Assembly (NCBI GenBank): GCA_030037185.1
Contig: JASHRR010001110.1
Span: 1-9,331, forward strand
DNA: 9,331 nucleotides
From: Xanthobacteraceae bacterium
GTDB taxonomy: Bacteria; Pseudomonadota; Alphaproteobacteria; Rhizobiales; Xanthobacteraceae
Direction of reading: 5' to 3'
Each line of letters opens with the position of its first letter. The stretch's first letter is position 1. Shown piece by piece: positions 1 to 6,741 of this stretch. A program made the position numbers and the translations under genes. Under the pieces are notes generated by a model. It was not told the DNA's origin and did not search any database. It saw only the letters and a list, made by a program, of their open reading frames with translations.

Positions 1-2490
1 CTCAAGGGTGAGGTCGAGAGCGCCCTCGCGCAGGTCGGCCGGCTCGCGGGCGGCAAAATTTTTGGCGACGACAACAATCCGCTGCTTGTCTCAGTGCGCT
101 CCGGCGCGCGCGCGTCGATGCCCGGGATGATGGACACCGTACTCAATCTCGGGCTCAACGACGCGACAGTCGACACGCTGGCAAAGAGCTCCGGCGACCG
201 CCGTTTCGCATACGACTCTTACCGGCGCTTCATCACCATGTATGCGAACGTGGTGCTGGGGATCGAGCACCATGTGTTCGAGGAGATCCTCGACGAGCAC
301 AAGGACCTCAACGGCTACACGCTCGATACCGATCTCGACGCTGAGGATTGGGCCGAGATCGTCGGGAGCTTCAAGGCACGGATCGAAAACCTGCGCGGCG
401 CACCCTTTCCGCAGGACCCGCACGACCAGTTGTGGGGCGCGATCGGCGCCGTATTCGGCTCGTGGATGAACCAGCGCGCCATCACCTACCGGCGCCTGCA
501 CGCCATTCCGGAAAGCTGGGGCACCGCCGTGAACGTCCAGGCGATGGTATTCGGCAACATGGGCGACACGTCCGCAACGGGCGTTGCTTTCACGCGCAAT
601 CCATCGACCGGCGAAAAGCGCCTCTATGGCGAATTCCTCATCAACGCCCAGGGCGAGGACGTGGTCGCCGGCATCCGCACCCCGCAGGAAATCACCGAGG
701 CTGCGCGGCAGCAAGCGGGCTCCGACAAGCCGTCGCTGGAGCGCGCACTGCCGGCGGTGTACGCGGAGCTGACGCAGATTTGCGCGCGGCTCGAGAGGCA
801 TTGCCGCGACATGCAGGACCTCGAATTCACGGTCGAGCAGGGCAAGCTATGGATGCTGCAGACGCGGGCCGGCAAGCGCACCGCTAAGGCGGCCCTGCGC
901 ATTGCCGTCGAGCTTGCGGATGAAGACCTGATCAGCCGGGAGGACGCGGTGGCGAGGATCGATCCCGCTACCCTTGATCAGCTTCTCCATCCGACAATCG
1001 ATCCTGACGCCAGCCGCCAGGTCATCGCCTCGGGCCTGCCCGCCTCGCCGGGCGCCGCCTCCGGCGAGATCGTGTTCTCCTCCGACGAAGCCGAGCTGAT
1101 GAAAACGCAGGGCCGCAAGGTGATCCTGGTGCGGGTCGAGACCAGCCCCGAGGATATCCACGGCATGCACGCGGCCGAAGGCATCCTCACCACACGCGGC
1201 GGCATGACGTCCCATGCTGCCGTGGTGGCGCGCGGCATGGGCAAGCCTTGCGTGTCCGGCGCGGGCGCGATCCGTGTCGATTACGCGACCGCAACGCTGT
1301 CGGCCGCCGGCACCACCCTGCGCAAGGGCGACATCGTCACCATCGACGGCTCAACCGGCCAGGTGTTGGCCGGAAAGGTCACGATGCTGGAGCCTGAGCT
1401 GTCCGGCGAATTCTCGACGCTGATGGGATGGGCCGACAAGGTGCGCCGGCTCAAGGTGCGCGCCAACGCCGATACCCCGACTGACGCCCGCGTCGCCATC
1501 CGCTTCGGGGCGGAGGGCATTGGGCTGTGTCGCACCGAGCACATGTTCTTTGAGGCGGATCGCATCCGCGCGGTGCGCGAGATGATTCTTGCCGACGAAG
1601 AAAGGAGCCGCCGTGCCGCGCTCGCCAAGCTGTTGCCGATGCAGCGCGACGATTTCATTGCGCTGTTTGAAATCATGGCCGGCCTGCCGGTGACGATAAG
1701 GCTGCTCGACCCGCCGCTGCATGAGTTCCTGCCGCACACCGACGCGGAGATCGCCGAGGTCGCGGCGGCCATGAACGCCGATCCCAAGAAACTCGCCGAC
1801 CGTTCCCGCGCATTGCGCGAATTCAACCCGATGCTCGGCTTCCGCGGCTGCCGCCTTGCGATTGCGTATCCGGAGATCGCCGAAATGCAGGCGCGCGCCA
1901 TCTTCGAGGCTGCGCTGGCGGCCGGCAAGCGTACCGGCAGGCCGGTCGTGCCGGAGGTGATGGTGCCGCTGATCGCCACAAAGAAAGAATTCGACCTCGT
2001 CAAGGCGCGCATCGACGCCATGGCGGAAGCGGTGGCCCAAGAGACCGGCCAGACGCTCGATTATCAGGTCGGCACCATGATCGAGCTGCCGCGCGCAGCC
2101 CTCAAAGCGGGCGAAATCGCCGCGACCGCAGAGTTCTTCTCGTTCGGCACCAATGATCTCACCCAGACCACCCTCGGCATCAGTCGCGACGATGCCGCGA
2201 GCTTCCTCGGTGCGTATACGAGCTTGGGTATTTTTCCGATCGACCCGTTCGTGTCGATCGACCGCGAGGGGGTCGGCGAGTTGGTCAAGACCGCCGCCGA
2301 CCGCGGCCGCAAGACGCGCCGTGACCTCAAGCTTGGTATTTGCGGCGAACACGGCGGCGATCCGGCCTCGGTCAAGTTCTGCGACGAGATCGGGCTCGAC
2401 TATGTGTCGTGTTCACCTTACCGGGTGCCGATTGCCCGCCTTGCGGCCGCCCAAGCGGCGCTCGGCAAAGGTGCGGCAAGCACGGCGTAA
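1..2490 (+). CDS. ppdK: Pyruvate, phosphate dikinase (5' end outside window)
   Basis: This enzyme interconverts pyruvate + ATP + Pi and PEP + AMP + PPi in the cytoplasm, linking gluconeogenesis and C4 carbon flow. The frame is open from base 1, so the gene is cut by the window edge. 829 residues are visible against roughly 870-900 for the family, so only about 50-70 N-terminal residues are missing; the GTG at 94 is internal. In order are seen the ATP-grasp part (RSGARASMPGMMDT, then GDTSATGVAFTRNPSTGE and MLQTRAGKRT), the swivelling phosphohistidine domain (GGMTSHAAVVAR; catalytic His codon 1213-1215, with the regulatory Thr two residues before it at 1207-1209), and the PEP/pyruvate barrel. 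Barrel residues visible are Arg in IRLLDPPLHEF (1699), Arg in GFRGCRL (1843), Glu in MIELPRAA (2083), Asn-Asp in FGTNDLTQ (2152) and the acid-base Cys in GICGEHGGDP (2341). All key residues are intact. The motif pattern separates it from PEP synthase and PTS enzyme I. Confidence 0.97.
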   Translation, partial: LKGEVESALAQVGRLAGGKIFGDDNNPLLVSVRSGARASMPGMMDTVLNLGLNDATVDTLAKSSGDRRFAYDSYRRFITMYANVVLGIEHHVFEEILDEHKDLNGYTLDTDLDAEDWAEIVGSFKARIENLRGAPFPQDPHDQLWGAIGAVFGSWMNQRAITYRRLHAIPESWGTAVNVQAMVFGNMGDTSATGVAFTRNPSTGEKRLYGEFLINAQGEDVVAGIRTPQEITEAARQQAGSDKPSLERALPAVYAELTQICARLERHCRDMQDLEFTVEQGKLWMLQTRAGKRTAKAALRIAVELADEDLISREDAVARIDPATLDQLLHPTIDPDASRQVIASGLPASPGAASGEIVFSSDEAELMKTQGRKVILVRVETSPEDIHGMHAAEGILTTRGGMTSHAAVVARGMGKPCVSGAGAIRVDYATATLSAAGTTLRKGDIVTIDGSTGQVLAGKVTMLEPELSGEFSTLMGWADKVRRLKVRANADTPTDARVAIRFGAEGIGLCRTEHMFFEADRIRAVREMILADEERSRRAALAKLLPMQRDDFIALFEIMAGLPVTIRLLDPPLHEFLPHTDAEIAEVAAAMNADPKKLADRSRALREFNPMLGFRGCRLAIAYPEIAEMQARAIFEAALAAGKRTGRPVVPEVMVPLIATKKEFDLVKARIDAMAEAVAQETGQTLDYQVGTMIELPRAALKAGEIAATAEFFSFGTNDLTQTTLGISRDDAASFLGAYTSLGIFPIDPFVSIDREGVGELVKTAADRGRKTRRDLKLGICGEHGGDPASVKFCDEIGLDYVSCSPYRVPIARLAAAQAALGKGAASTA

Positions 2491-2984
2491 GGGTTCAGCA
2501 ATTTTGGCACGCAACCTACAACGCGCGAGAACGCCGTCGTCGTGTTTCTCGCTTTGCAGTTCCGCAACTGCGACAGATGACGAGCCCCTCAAAGCGCTCG
2601 CCCATGACATCATGCCGGCGCCCAAGCGCAACTCCGACCGCATACCGGCGCAGCGTCGGGTTGGCTTCTCGTCGGCGATCCAAGCGGCGAACTCGTTCCC
2701 TCAAGCCAGGATCGCCGGCGAACAACCGCACGCGGGCAAGTTCCGCGGCCGCTCGAAGCGGAGCGAGGAGGCCAATCCGCCGCCAGCGGATCGGAACCGA
2801 CGGAACGCCGCCGCGATAAACAGCGCGGGTCTGATCTCGGCGATCGATTAAGCTTTTTGTGGGGCTTGCCTCTGATCGGCCGGCGGCCGCGCCCTTTGCG
2901 TTGGGGCGGGTTGCGCGCTCGGCCGCACCCACATCGGCGCGCCGCCCGGACCAGCATCCGGGTTTGCGGTCCGCAAAAACGGCG
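2491..2984. other. Intergenic region after ppdK, no supported gene
   Basis: Several long open frames cross this stretch on both strands, but they give Arg-, Pro- and Ser-rich translations with no motif that I recognise. They lack a good ribosome binding site, and they overlap one another in the way GC-rich non-coding DNA does. A long minus-strand frame (2516-3013) could be a decayed gene but shows no family signature. No T-rich terminator is seen after the ppdK stop codon. Confidence 0.5.
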
Positions 2985-3212
2985 ATGCACCAAGACAACG
3001 AGACCATCGTCAAGGAGCGGCTTTACGGTGATAAGTCCGATTCTGACGTGTTCCACAACGAAGTCACCGTGATCGACCACGCGTTGACACGTCCGTGGCG
3101 GGTGACGAAGAACGATCGCCGCGAATTAGATCGGCATCCAAGTTGGCGCGAGGTCAATTGTCACGAACACAACAATCACGTTGAAACAGGCAAGCGGAAC
3201 TACCGGTATTTT
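2985..3212 (+). pseudogene. C-terminal remnant of a conserved hypothetical protein
   Basis: One frame reads DNETIVKERLYGDKSDSD, then HNEVTVIDHALTRPWRVTK, a Trp-containing loop, NNHVETGKRNY and RYF. From memory this matches the C-terminal part of an uncharacterised protein common in Bradyrhizobium and relatives (pattern D-N-x-T-x-x-K-E-R, D-x-A-L-T-R-P-W-x-V-T, N-x-H-V-x-x-G-K-E-N-Y). Function is unknown. The N-terminal half of that protein is absent: upstream codons in this frame are low-complexity and do not continue the family. After GKxNY the family normally runs about 20 further residues before an R-Y-F. Here NY is followed directly by RYF, which suggests an internal deletion, and then by unrelated residues to a TGA at 3270-3272. 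No plausible ribosome binding site precedes the ATG at 2985. It is best read as a truncated, untranslated relic; an alternative is a short domain-only protein. Confidence 0.6.
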
Positions 3213-3254
3213 CGCTGCAGCGCTGTTTTCGGTTTTCCCGGATTTGCCCCCTGC

Positions 3255-3277
3255 CCGATTCAAGCAAATTGAATCGG
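3255..3277. repeat. Perfect 9-bp inverted repeat
   Basis: CCGATTCAA (3255-3263) and TTGAATCGG (3269-3277) are exact reverse complements around the 5-base loop GCAAA. The dyad is AT-richer than its surroundings and lies between the gene remnant and the next gene. It is not followed by a T run on either strand, so it is not a standard intrinsic terminator. It could be an operator, a Rho-dependent or processing hairpin, or an end of a small mobile repeat. Confidence 0.6.
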
Positions 3278-3551
3278 TATTAAATGCATCGGCAGCGTGC
3301 CATGCGAGGGGTTATTGCGCCGGTCATTAGCACGAATTGGCGGCATGGTTTTCCCCGGGGCTGGTGGCATTTTCAGCGTGATCCCGGTTGCCCGGATGCG
3401 CGGCCGGCTGGGCAATCTGTAATGTGCCGTTCATCGGCTCGTAATGTTATTCTCGATAAGGCTTGCAAAGGACGTCAGTGCGCAGCTCGTATCGCGCGCA
3501 TTCAACGTCTGCGACGCAAAGGAGCCGATCTTGCCCGTGGAGCGCACAACC

Positions 3552-4397
3552 ATGCGACTGTCCATCCTCATCCCGGCGCTGTTGGTGTTCGCGGCTCCCG
3601 CCGCCGCGGAGAACTGGCAGGAATACCGCTATCCAGATCAATCCTTCGCAATCGCCTTTCCGGGCGATCCGCAGGCGGAGATGACCACATACCAGGTCGC
3701 CGAGGACCGCTCGGTTGAAGCCCACGTCTACTCGGTCCGCCAGGACAATGCGGTGTTCAAGATGACCGTCGCTGAGATTGCCGATACTGGCCTCGACGAA
3801 GGTGCAGTAATCGATCATGCGATCAAGTCGATGTCCGAAGGCGGCGAGGTGAAGGTCAATATCCCGCACCGCATCAGCCGGGTCTACGGCCGGCAGCTCA
3901 GCATCGTCGGGCGGGATGGCATCCGGTCTATGGTCGCGCTCTTCGATTACAACGGGCGGCTTTATCAGATCGAAGGAAAGGCGCTTCCCGGCGACAACGA
4001 TGCGACGGCCGATGCGATCCGATTTGTGCAATCACTCATATTCACTGGCGGCGGTTCTAACCGTTCCGCGGAGGAAATTCGAGCCGCCCAGGCCGCTTGC
4101 AGCGGAGCGGGCGGGCCTGGAGGCACGGCAGTCGCGGGTGATAACCGCCGTCTTGAAATACGCTGCCGTCGCCAGCAAACGCTTGCCGCGCTGGTAACCT
4201 CTCTCAATTCGGGCGACCTGTCTGCTGCCCAGCAAGCCTATTCATCGCTTAGCCAACTCCAAAGGTTTGGAAATCCCAACGGGCCATTCGCGCGCGCAAT
4301 GAGCGACATCGGCCAAGCTCTCCAGAGCGGCGATTTACCGGCGGCGCAGCTGGCGCTGTCATCGCTGGAGCGTGGGCGCCGCTTCCGTCAGCCTTAA
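3552..4397 (+). CDS. Secreted protein with C-terminal duplicated GDL-AAQ motif
   Basis: The product has 281 residues. It starts with a clear Sec signal peptide (MRLSILIPALLVFAAPAAA, likely cleavage after Ala19, AAA|EN), so it is expected in the periplasm. Residues 20-165 form a domain with a YPDQSFAIAFPGDP stretch, a pattern seen in small periplasmic or lipoprotein-type unknowns; I cannot name the family with certainty. Residues 180-205 contain two Cys that could pair. The C-terminus carries two copies of one motif, SLNSGDLSAAQQAYSSL (217-233) and ALQSGDLPAAQLALSSL (256-272), exactly 39 residues apart and probably helical hairpins. The ATG at 3552 has GGAG (3539-3542) upstream. A TTG at 3531, preceded at 6 bases by AAAGGAG, would add seven residues and is a real alternative. 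The frame extends further up to 3444 but puts the signal peptide internally, so that start is unlikely. It stands alone. Function is unknown. Confidence 0.85.
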   Translation: MRLSILIPALLVFAAPAAAENWQEYRYPDQSFAIAFPGDPQAEMTTYQVAEDRSVEAHVYSVRQDNAVFKMTVAEIADTGLDEGAVIDHAIKSMSEGGEVKVNIPHRISRVYGRQLSIVGRDGIRSMVALFDYNGRLYQIEGKALPGDNDATADAIRFVQSLIFTGGGSNRSAEEIRAAQAACSGAGGPGGTAVAGDNRRLEIRCRRQQTLAALVTSLNSGDLSAAQQAYSSLSQLQRFGNPNGPFARAMSDIGQALQSGDLPAAQLALSSLERGRRFRQP

Positions 4398-4398
4398 C

Positions 4399-4405
4399 GG
4401 AGGGA
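4399..4405 (+). promoter_or_regulatory. Strong Shine-Dalgarno GGAGGGA
   Basis: GGAGGGA ends 5 bases before the ATG at 4411 and begins one base after the stop codon (4395-4397) of the secreted-protein gene. It is the best ribosome binding site in this part of the window, yet the frame it serves stops after 37 codons. This argues that an originally longer protein began at 4411. Confidence 0.6.
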
Positions 4406-4410
4406 CCAAA

Positions 4411-4550
4411 ATGACCTCAGCAGGCGCTGACGCCGCGCCGGGTTCGCTCGTGCTTTGCGTCGTAACCTGTGGCGAGTCCACCGGCATAGGGGCAAAACTG
4501 GAATGCTCGGACCTGAGGGCTTGAAGGGTGAAACCGGTCCGCAGTATGGC
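4411..4550 (+). pseudogene. Frame-broken collagen-like leader or gene remnant
   Basis: The ATG at 4411 behind the strong GGAGGGA site opens a 37-codon frame (MTSAGADAAPGSLVLCVVTC, then GESTGIGAKLECSDLRA) ending at TGA 4522-4524. It has a short hydrophobic segment with Cys, as in some exported proteins. In the frame of the downstream sulfotransferase, bases 4491-4544 encode six uninterrupted Gly-X-Y triplets: GKT GML GPE GLK GET GPQ. The two frames meet at AGGGGCAAAAC (4488-4498), where one missing base next to the G or A run would join a hydrophobic leader to the collagen-like repeat. From memory, related soil bacteria carry small secreted collagen-like proteins of this type. The likeliest reading is a decayed fragment of such a gene placed in front of the sulfotransferase. 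Alternatives are a genuine 37-residue small protein coupled to the next gene, or a sequencing error hiding an N-terminal extension of the sulfotransferase. Confidence 0.35.
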
Positions 4551-4580
4551 GCACGCTGCGCCGGCGTCGCTGAGGGGACA

Positions 4581-5681
4581 GTGATCGCGGCAACGATGGT
4601 GAAAGCTGCGGCAGGCGCGCGCGAGGCCACAACGGATGTCGACGGCAGACAAAGCTCATACCCCGGCACCGTTGCCGCGCACAGGACATGCATCGTCGTG
4701 CTGGGGATGCATCGCTCCGGCACCAGTGCCCTGACCCGGGTTCTGAGCATCCTCGGGGCCGCACTGCCGCGCCACGTTATGAGCCCCGGGCCCGGCAACG
4801 AACCCGGACACTGGGAGCCGCAAAAACTCGTCGATTTTCACGATGAGGTGCTGTCGGAGCTCAACAGCGCGTGGCACGACTGGGCGCCGCTCGGCGTCTC
4901 AAGGCTGACCGTGCAACGCCGCAAGCAGATCAAGACGCGGATAGCTGAAATCATCAACGACGAATACGGCAGCGCAGCGCTGATGGTCGTCAAAGACCCA
5001 CGCATCTGCCGCTTTGCGCCGCTGTTTCTTGAGGCGTTGACGGATGCCGGCATCATGCCCGAATGCATCCTTGTCTTTCGCAATCCGCTCGAAGTCGCTC
5101 AATCACTCGCGTGCCGTGATGGCATGCCTCCGGGAGAAGCGAGCCTGTTATGGCTGCGCCACGTCCTTGATGCCGAGGCCGCGACCCGCAGGAACCGGCG
5201 CGCCATCCTGTTCTACGGCGATCTCCTGATGGACTGGCGCGGCGAACTTCGGCGCATCGGGCTTGGCACGGAAGGGGGCCACGGATGCGCCTGGCCAACT
5301 TCTCCCGAAGATGCCGCGGAGCGGATCGATGGGTTCCTGAACTGCGCCCTGCGCCATCACACCCTGTCAGACGCAGATATCATCAGCGATCCGGTCACGT
5401 CGGGCTGGATTGCCGACATCCATGATGCTCTACGCCAGTTGAGGCGCAATCCGGCGTCGTCTAAAGCGCGTGCCACGTTTGATCGGGTCCGCGGCGAGTT
5501 TGATCGGGCTGCTCCGGTCATCGACCAGGTGCGACGTGAGATGCGCGCGCCGCTGGAGGCTCGACTGGATGCCGTTACCCAGCAGCTCGAAAACCTACGC
5601 CGGCAGTTGTCACCGGCCTCCCGCAGTCGCTGGCAGCGGCTGATGGCGCAAGTGAGACAGGCTTGCGCCTGCATTTCATAA
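4581..5681 (+). CDS. Sulfotransferase family protein (PAPS-type P-loop)
   Basis: The product is a predicted cytoplasmic sulfotransferase of the kind often found with glycan or surface-polysaccharide genes, moving sulfate from PAPS to an unknown acceptor. The 5'-phosphosulfate loop CIVVLGMHRSGTSALTRVL lies near residue 42 (codons 4704-4727), followed by EPGHWEPQKLVDFHDEVL. The KDPRICRF segment lies near residue 138. The 3'-phosphate-binding pattern FRNPLEVAQS has its Arg at residue 167 and Ser eight residues later. The last 75 residues are charged and helical, probably coiled coil. The start is uncertain. GTG 4581 has GAGGGG just upstream and gives 366 residues with a short lead into the P-loop, as is usual for the family; ATG 4596 and ATG 4503 are in frame too. 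Longer starts would include the collagen-like triplets. No sugar-transferase genes are adjacent in the window, so the acceptor cannot be guessed. Confidence 0.8.
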   Translation: MIAATMVKAAAGAREATTDVDGRQSSYPGTVAAHRTCIVVLGMHRSGTSALTRVLSILGAALPRHVMSPGPGNEPGHWEPQKLVDFHDEVLSELNSAWHDWAPLGVSRLTVQRRKQIKTRIAEIINDEYGSAALMVVKDPRICRFAPLFLEALTDAGIMPECILVFRNPLEVAQSLACRDGMPPGEASLLWLRHVLDAEAATRRNRRAILFYGDLLMDWRGELRRIGLGTEGGHGCAWPTSPEDAAERIDGFLNCALRHHTLSDADIISDPVTSGWIADIHDALRQLRRNPASSKARATFDRVRGEFDRAAPVIDQVRREMRAPLEARLDAVTQQLENLRRQLSPASRSRWQRLMAQVRQACACIS

Positions 5682-5972
5682 ACAAAAACGCGATCCTGTA
5701 AGCACCTCTTAGGGCGCACGTGTCGCGCAGCGCTTCAAGCGCGAGCGCGCGGAATGGTTCGTAGCTACGCCGCGCGTTGCGTCAGCCACAACCGCAATCG
5801 CGAGTACGTATTTGGAGACACCCAGAGGGAAGGACCTCCCCTTGCGGGCTGTGCTGCAAACGCATTCTGGCTTTGCCGCTGACAAGTCACCTCCATTCGA
5901 TCCGAGCCAGGCACCCAGGTTTAGGCGTCTATGCCTCCTCGGCTCCGCAACAGCGCCGATGACAAGCGATGA
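5682..5972. other. Intergenic region, nothing recognised
   Basis: About 290 bases lie between the convergent sulfotransferase and hydrolase-remnant genes. A 61-codon plus-strand frame (5777-5962) has no ribosome binding site and no recognisable motif. I see no tRNA-like arms and no hairpin followed by a T run, so termination for either converging transcript is not visible here. Confidence 0.5.
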
Positions 5973-6741
5973 CTAAGAGTTTGCCTCGATCAACGTCGCG
6001 ACACCCCCTTCTAGCAACTTCAGCCGCTCGCTAAGTCCGAGCGTGTCGAACGCCGCGCGCAAATCCTTTCCGCTCTGGCGCAAGCCCAGCCGTCGGTGTG
6101 CAGCGGAACGATCACGGCATCCGCAAAGGCATGCGCGGTCTCGATGGTGTCGTTGGTGTCCATGGTGAGACGAAACGGGCCGCGGGTCTGCGCCGCGCCG
6201 GCAAAGGACAGCACCACATCGCATTTGAAACGCCGCGCCACCTCGGCAACGCCGTCAAACCAGGTGGTGTCGCCGCTGACATAGATCAAACGGCGGCCGG
6301 GCTTGTGTGACGCGACGACAAATCCGATGACGTCGCCGGACAGCGGCTCGATACCGGCGGGGCCATGCCGCGCGGGTGCCGGGGGATCGCCAGTGAGCTC
6401 TTGGCCTTGACGAGCTCAGTGCTGGCCCACGGTTGAAATCCTTCGACCGCGCCGCCAAGCCGTTTGGCACCGGCCTCCGTGGTCAGCACGCGCCTTGCAC
6501 TGGCGAGAAATTCCTTGCCGGAACGATCAAGATTGTCCGAATGCTGATCGTGACTGAGCAGCACCGCATCGATCTCGCCGACCGCCTCAGCCGACTTCGC
6601 GGGGCCCTCCAGCTTTTCCAGCGTCACATGCGGCAAGTGATAGCTGCCGGGCGCGTCGAAGGTCGGATCGGTCAACAGGCGAAAGCCGTCGATCGCGGTC
6701 ATTGCGGTCGGCCCACCGATGAGGGTGATGGAGAGGCTCAT
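5973..6741 (-). pseudogene. Metallo-beta-lactamase-fold hydrolase (UlaG-like), two frameshifts
   Basis: The intact relatives are about 250-residue metal-dependent hydrolases of the UlaG-like branch of the metallo-beta-lactamase superfamily; their substrate is unknown. The gene starts at ATG 6741-6739, inside the permease stop codon (shared ATGA), so it was translationally coupled. Frame A encodes MSLSITLIGGPTAM, LLTDPTFD, the metal motif LLSHDQHSDNLD (His codon 6552-6550) and VEGFQPWASTELVKAK. At the G5 run 6381-6385 the frame is lost. Frame B then continues with PARHGPAGIEPLSGDVIGFV, LIYVSGDTTWFDGVAEVARR, FAGAAQTRGPF and VPLHTDGWA. Near 6081-6085 the frame changes again, and frame C gives RQSGKDLRAAF, LGLSERLKLLEGG and a TAG at 5973-5975. 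The second break looks like a 4-base deletion and removes the His of the usual HxDGWAH(F). As sequenced, translation from the start runs on in frame A to a stop at 6286, losing the C-terminal half. The product should be inactive. Confidence 0.85.

Noticed and set aside
91..801. 236-codon open frame on the minus strand inside ppdK
   Set aside because: It lies opposite the ATP-grasp region of an intact ppdK; the translation is Arg/Ala/Val-rich and without motifs, as expected for the reverse of a GC-rich gene.
1281..2352. Long minus-strand open frames (246 and 333 codons) inside ppdK
   Set aside because: They overlap the highly conserved PEP-binding barrel coded on the plus strand; the Ser/Arg-rich and His/Asp-rich translations are typical antisense shadows.
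2153..2851. 232-codon plus-strand frame running from ppdK into the intergenic region
   Set aside because: Its first 110 codons are in the wrong frame of ppdK, and the rest is low-complexity without a start signal.
2516..3013. 165-codon minus-strand frame downstream of ppdK
   Set aside because: Arg-rich, no ribosome binding site or recognised domain, and it overlaps equally long frames on the plus strand. It might be a decayed gene but cannot be supported.
3447..4031. 194-codon minus-strand frame opposite the secreted protein gene
   Set aside because: The plus strand has a signal peptide and ordered domains; the reverse has no start signal or motif.
5777..5962. 61-codon plus-strand frame in the gap after the sulfotransferase gene
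   Set aside because: No ribosome binding site and no motif; the composition looks non-coding.
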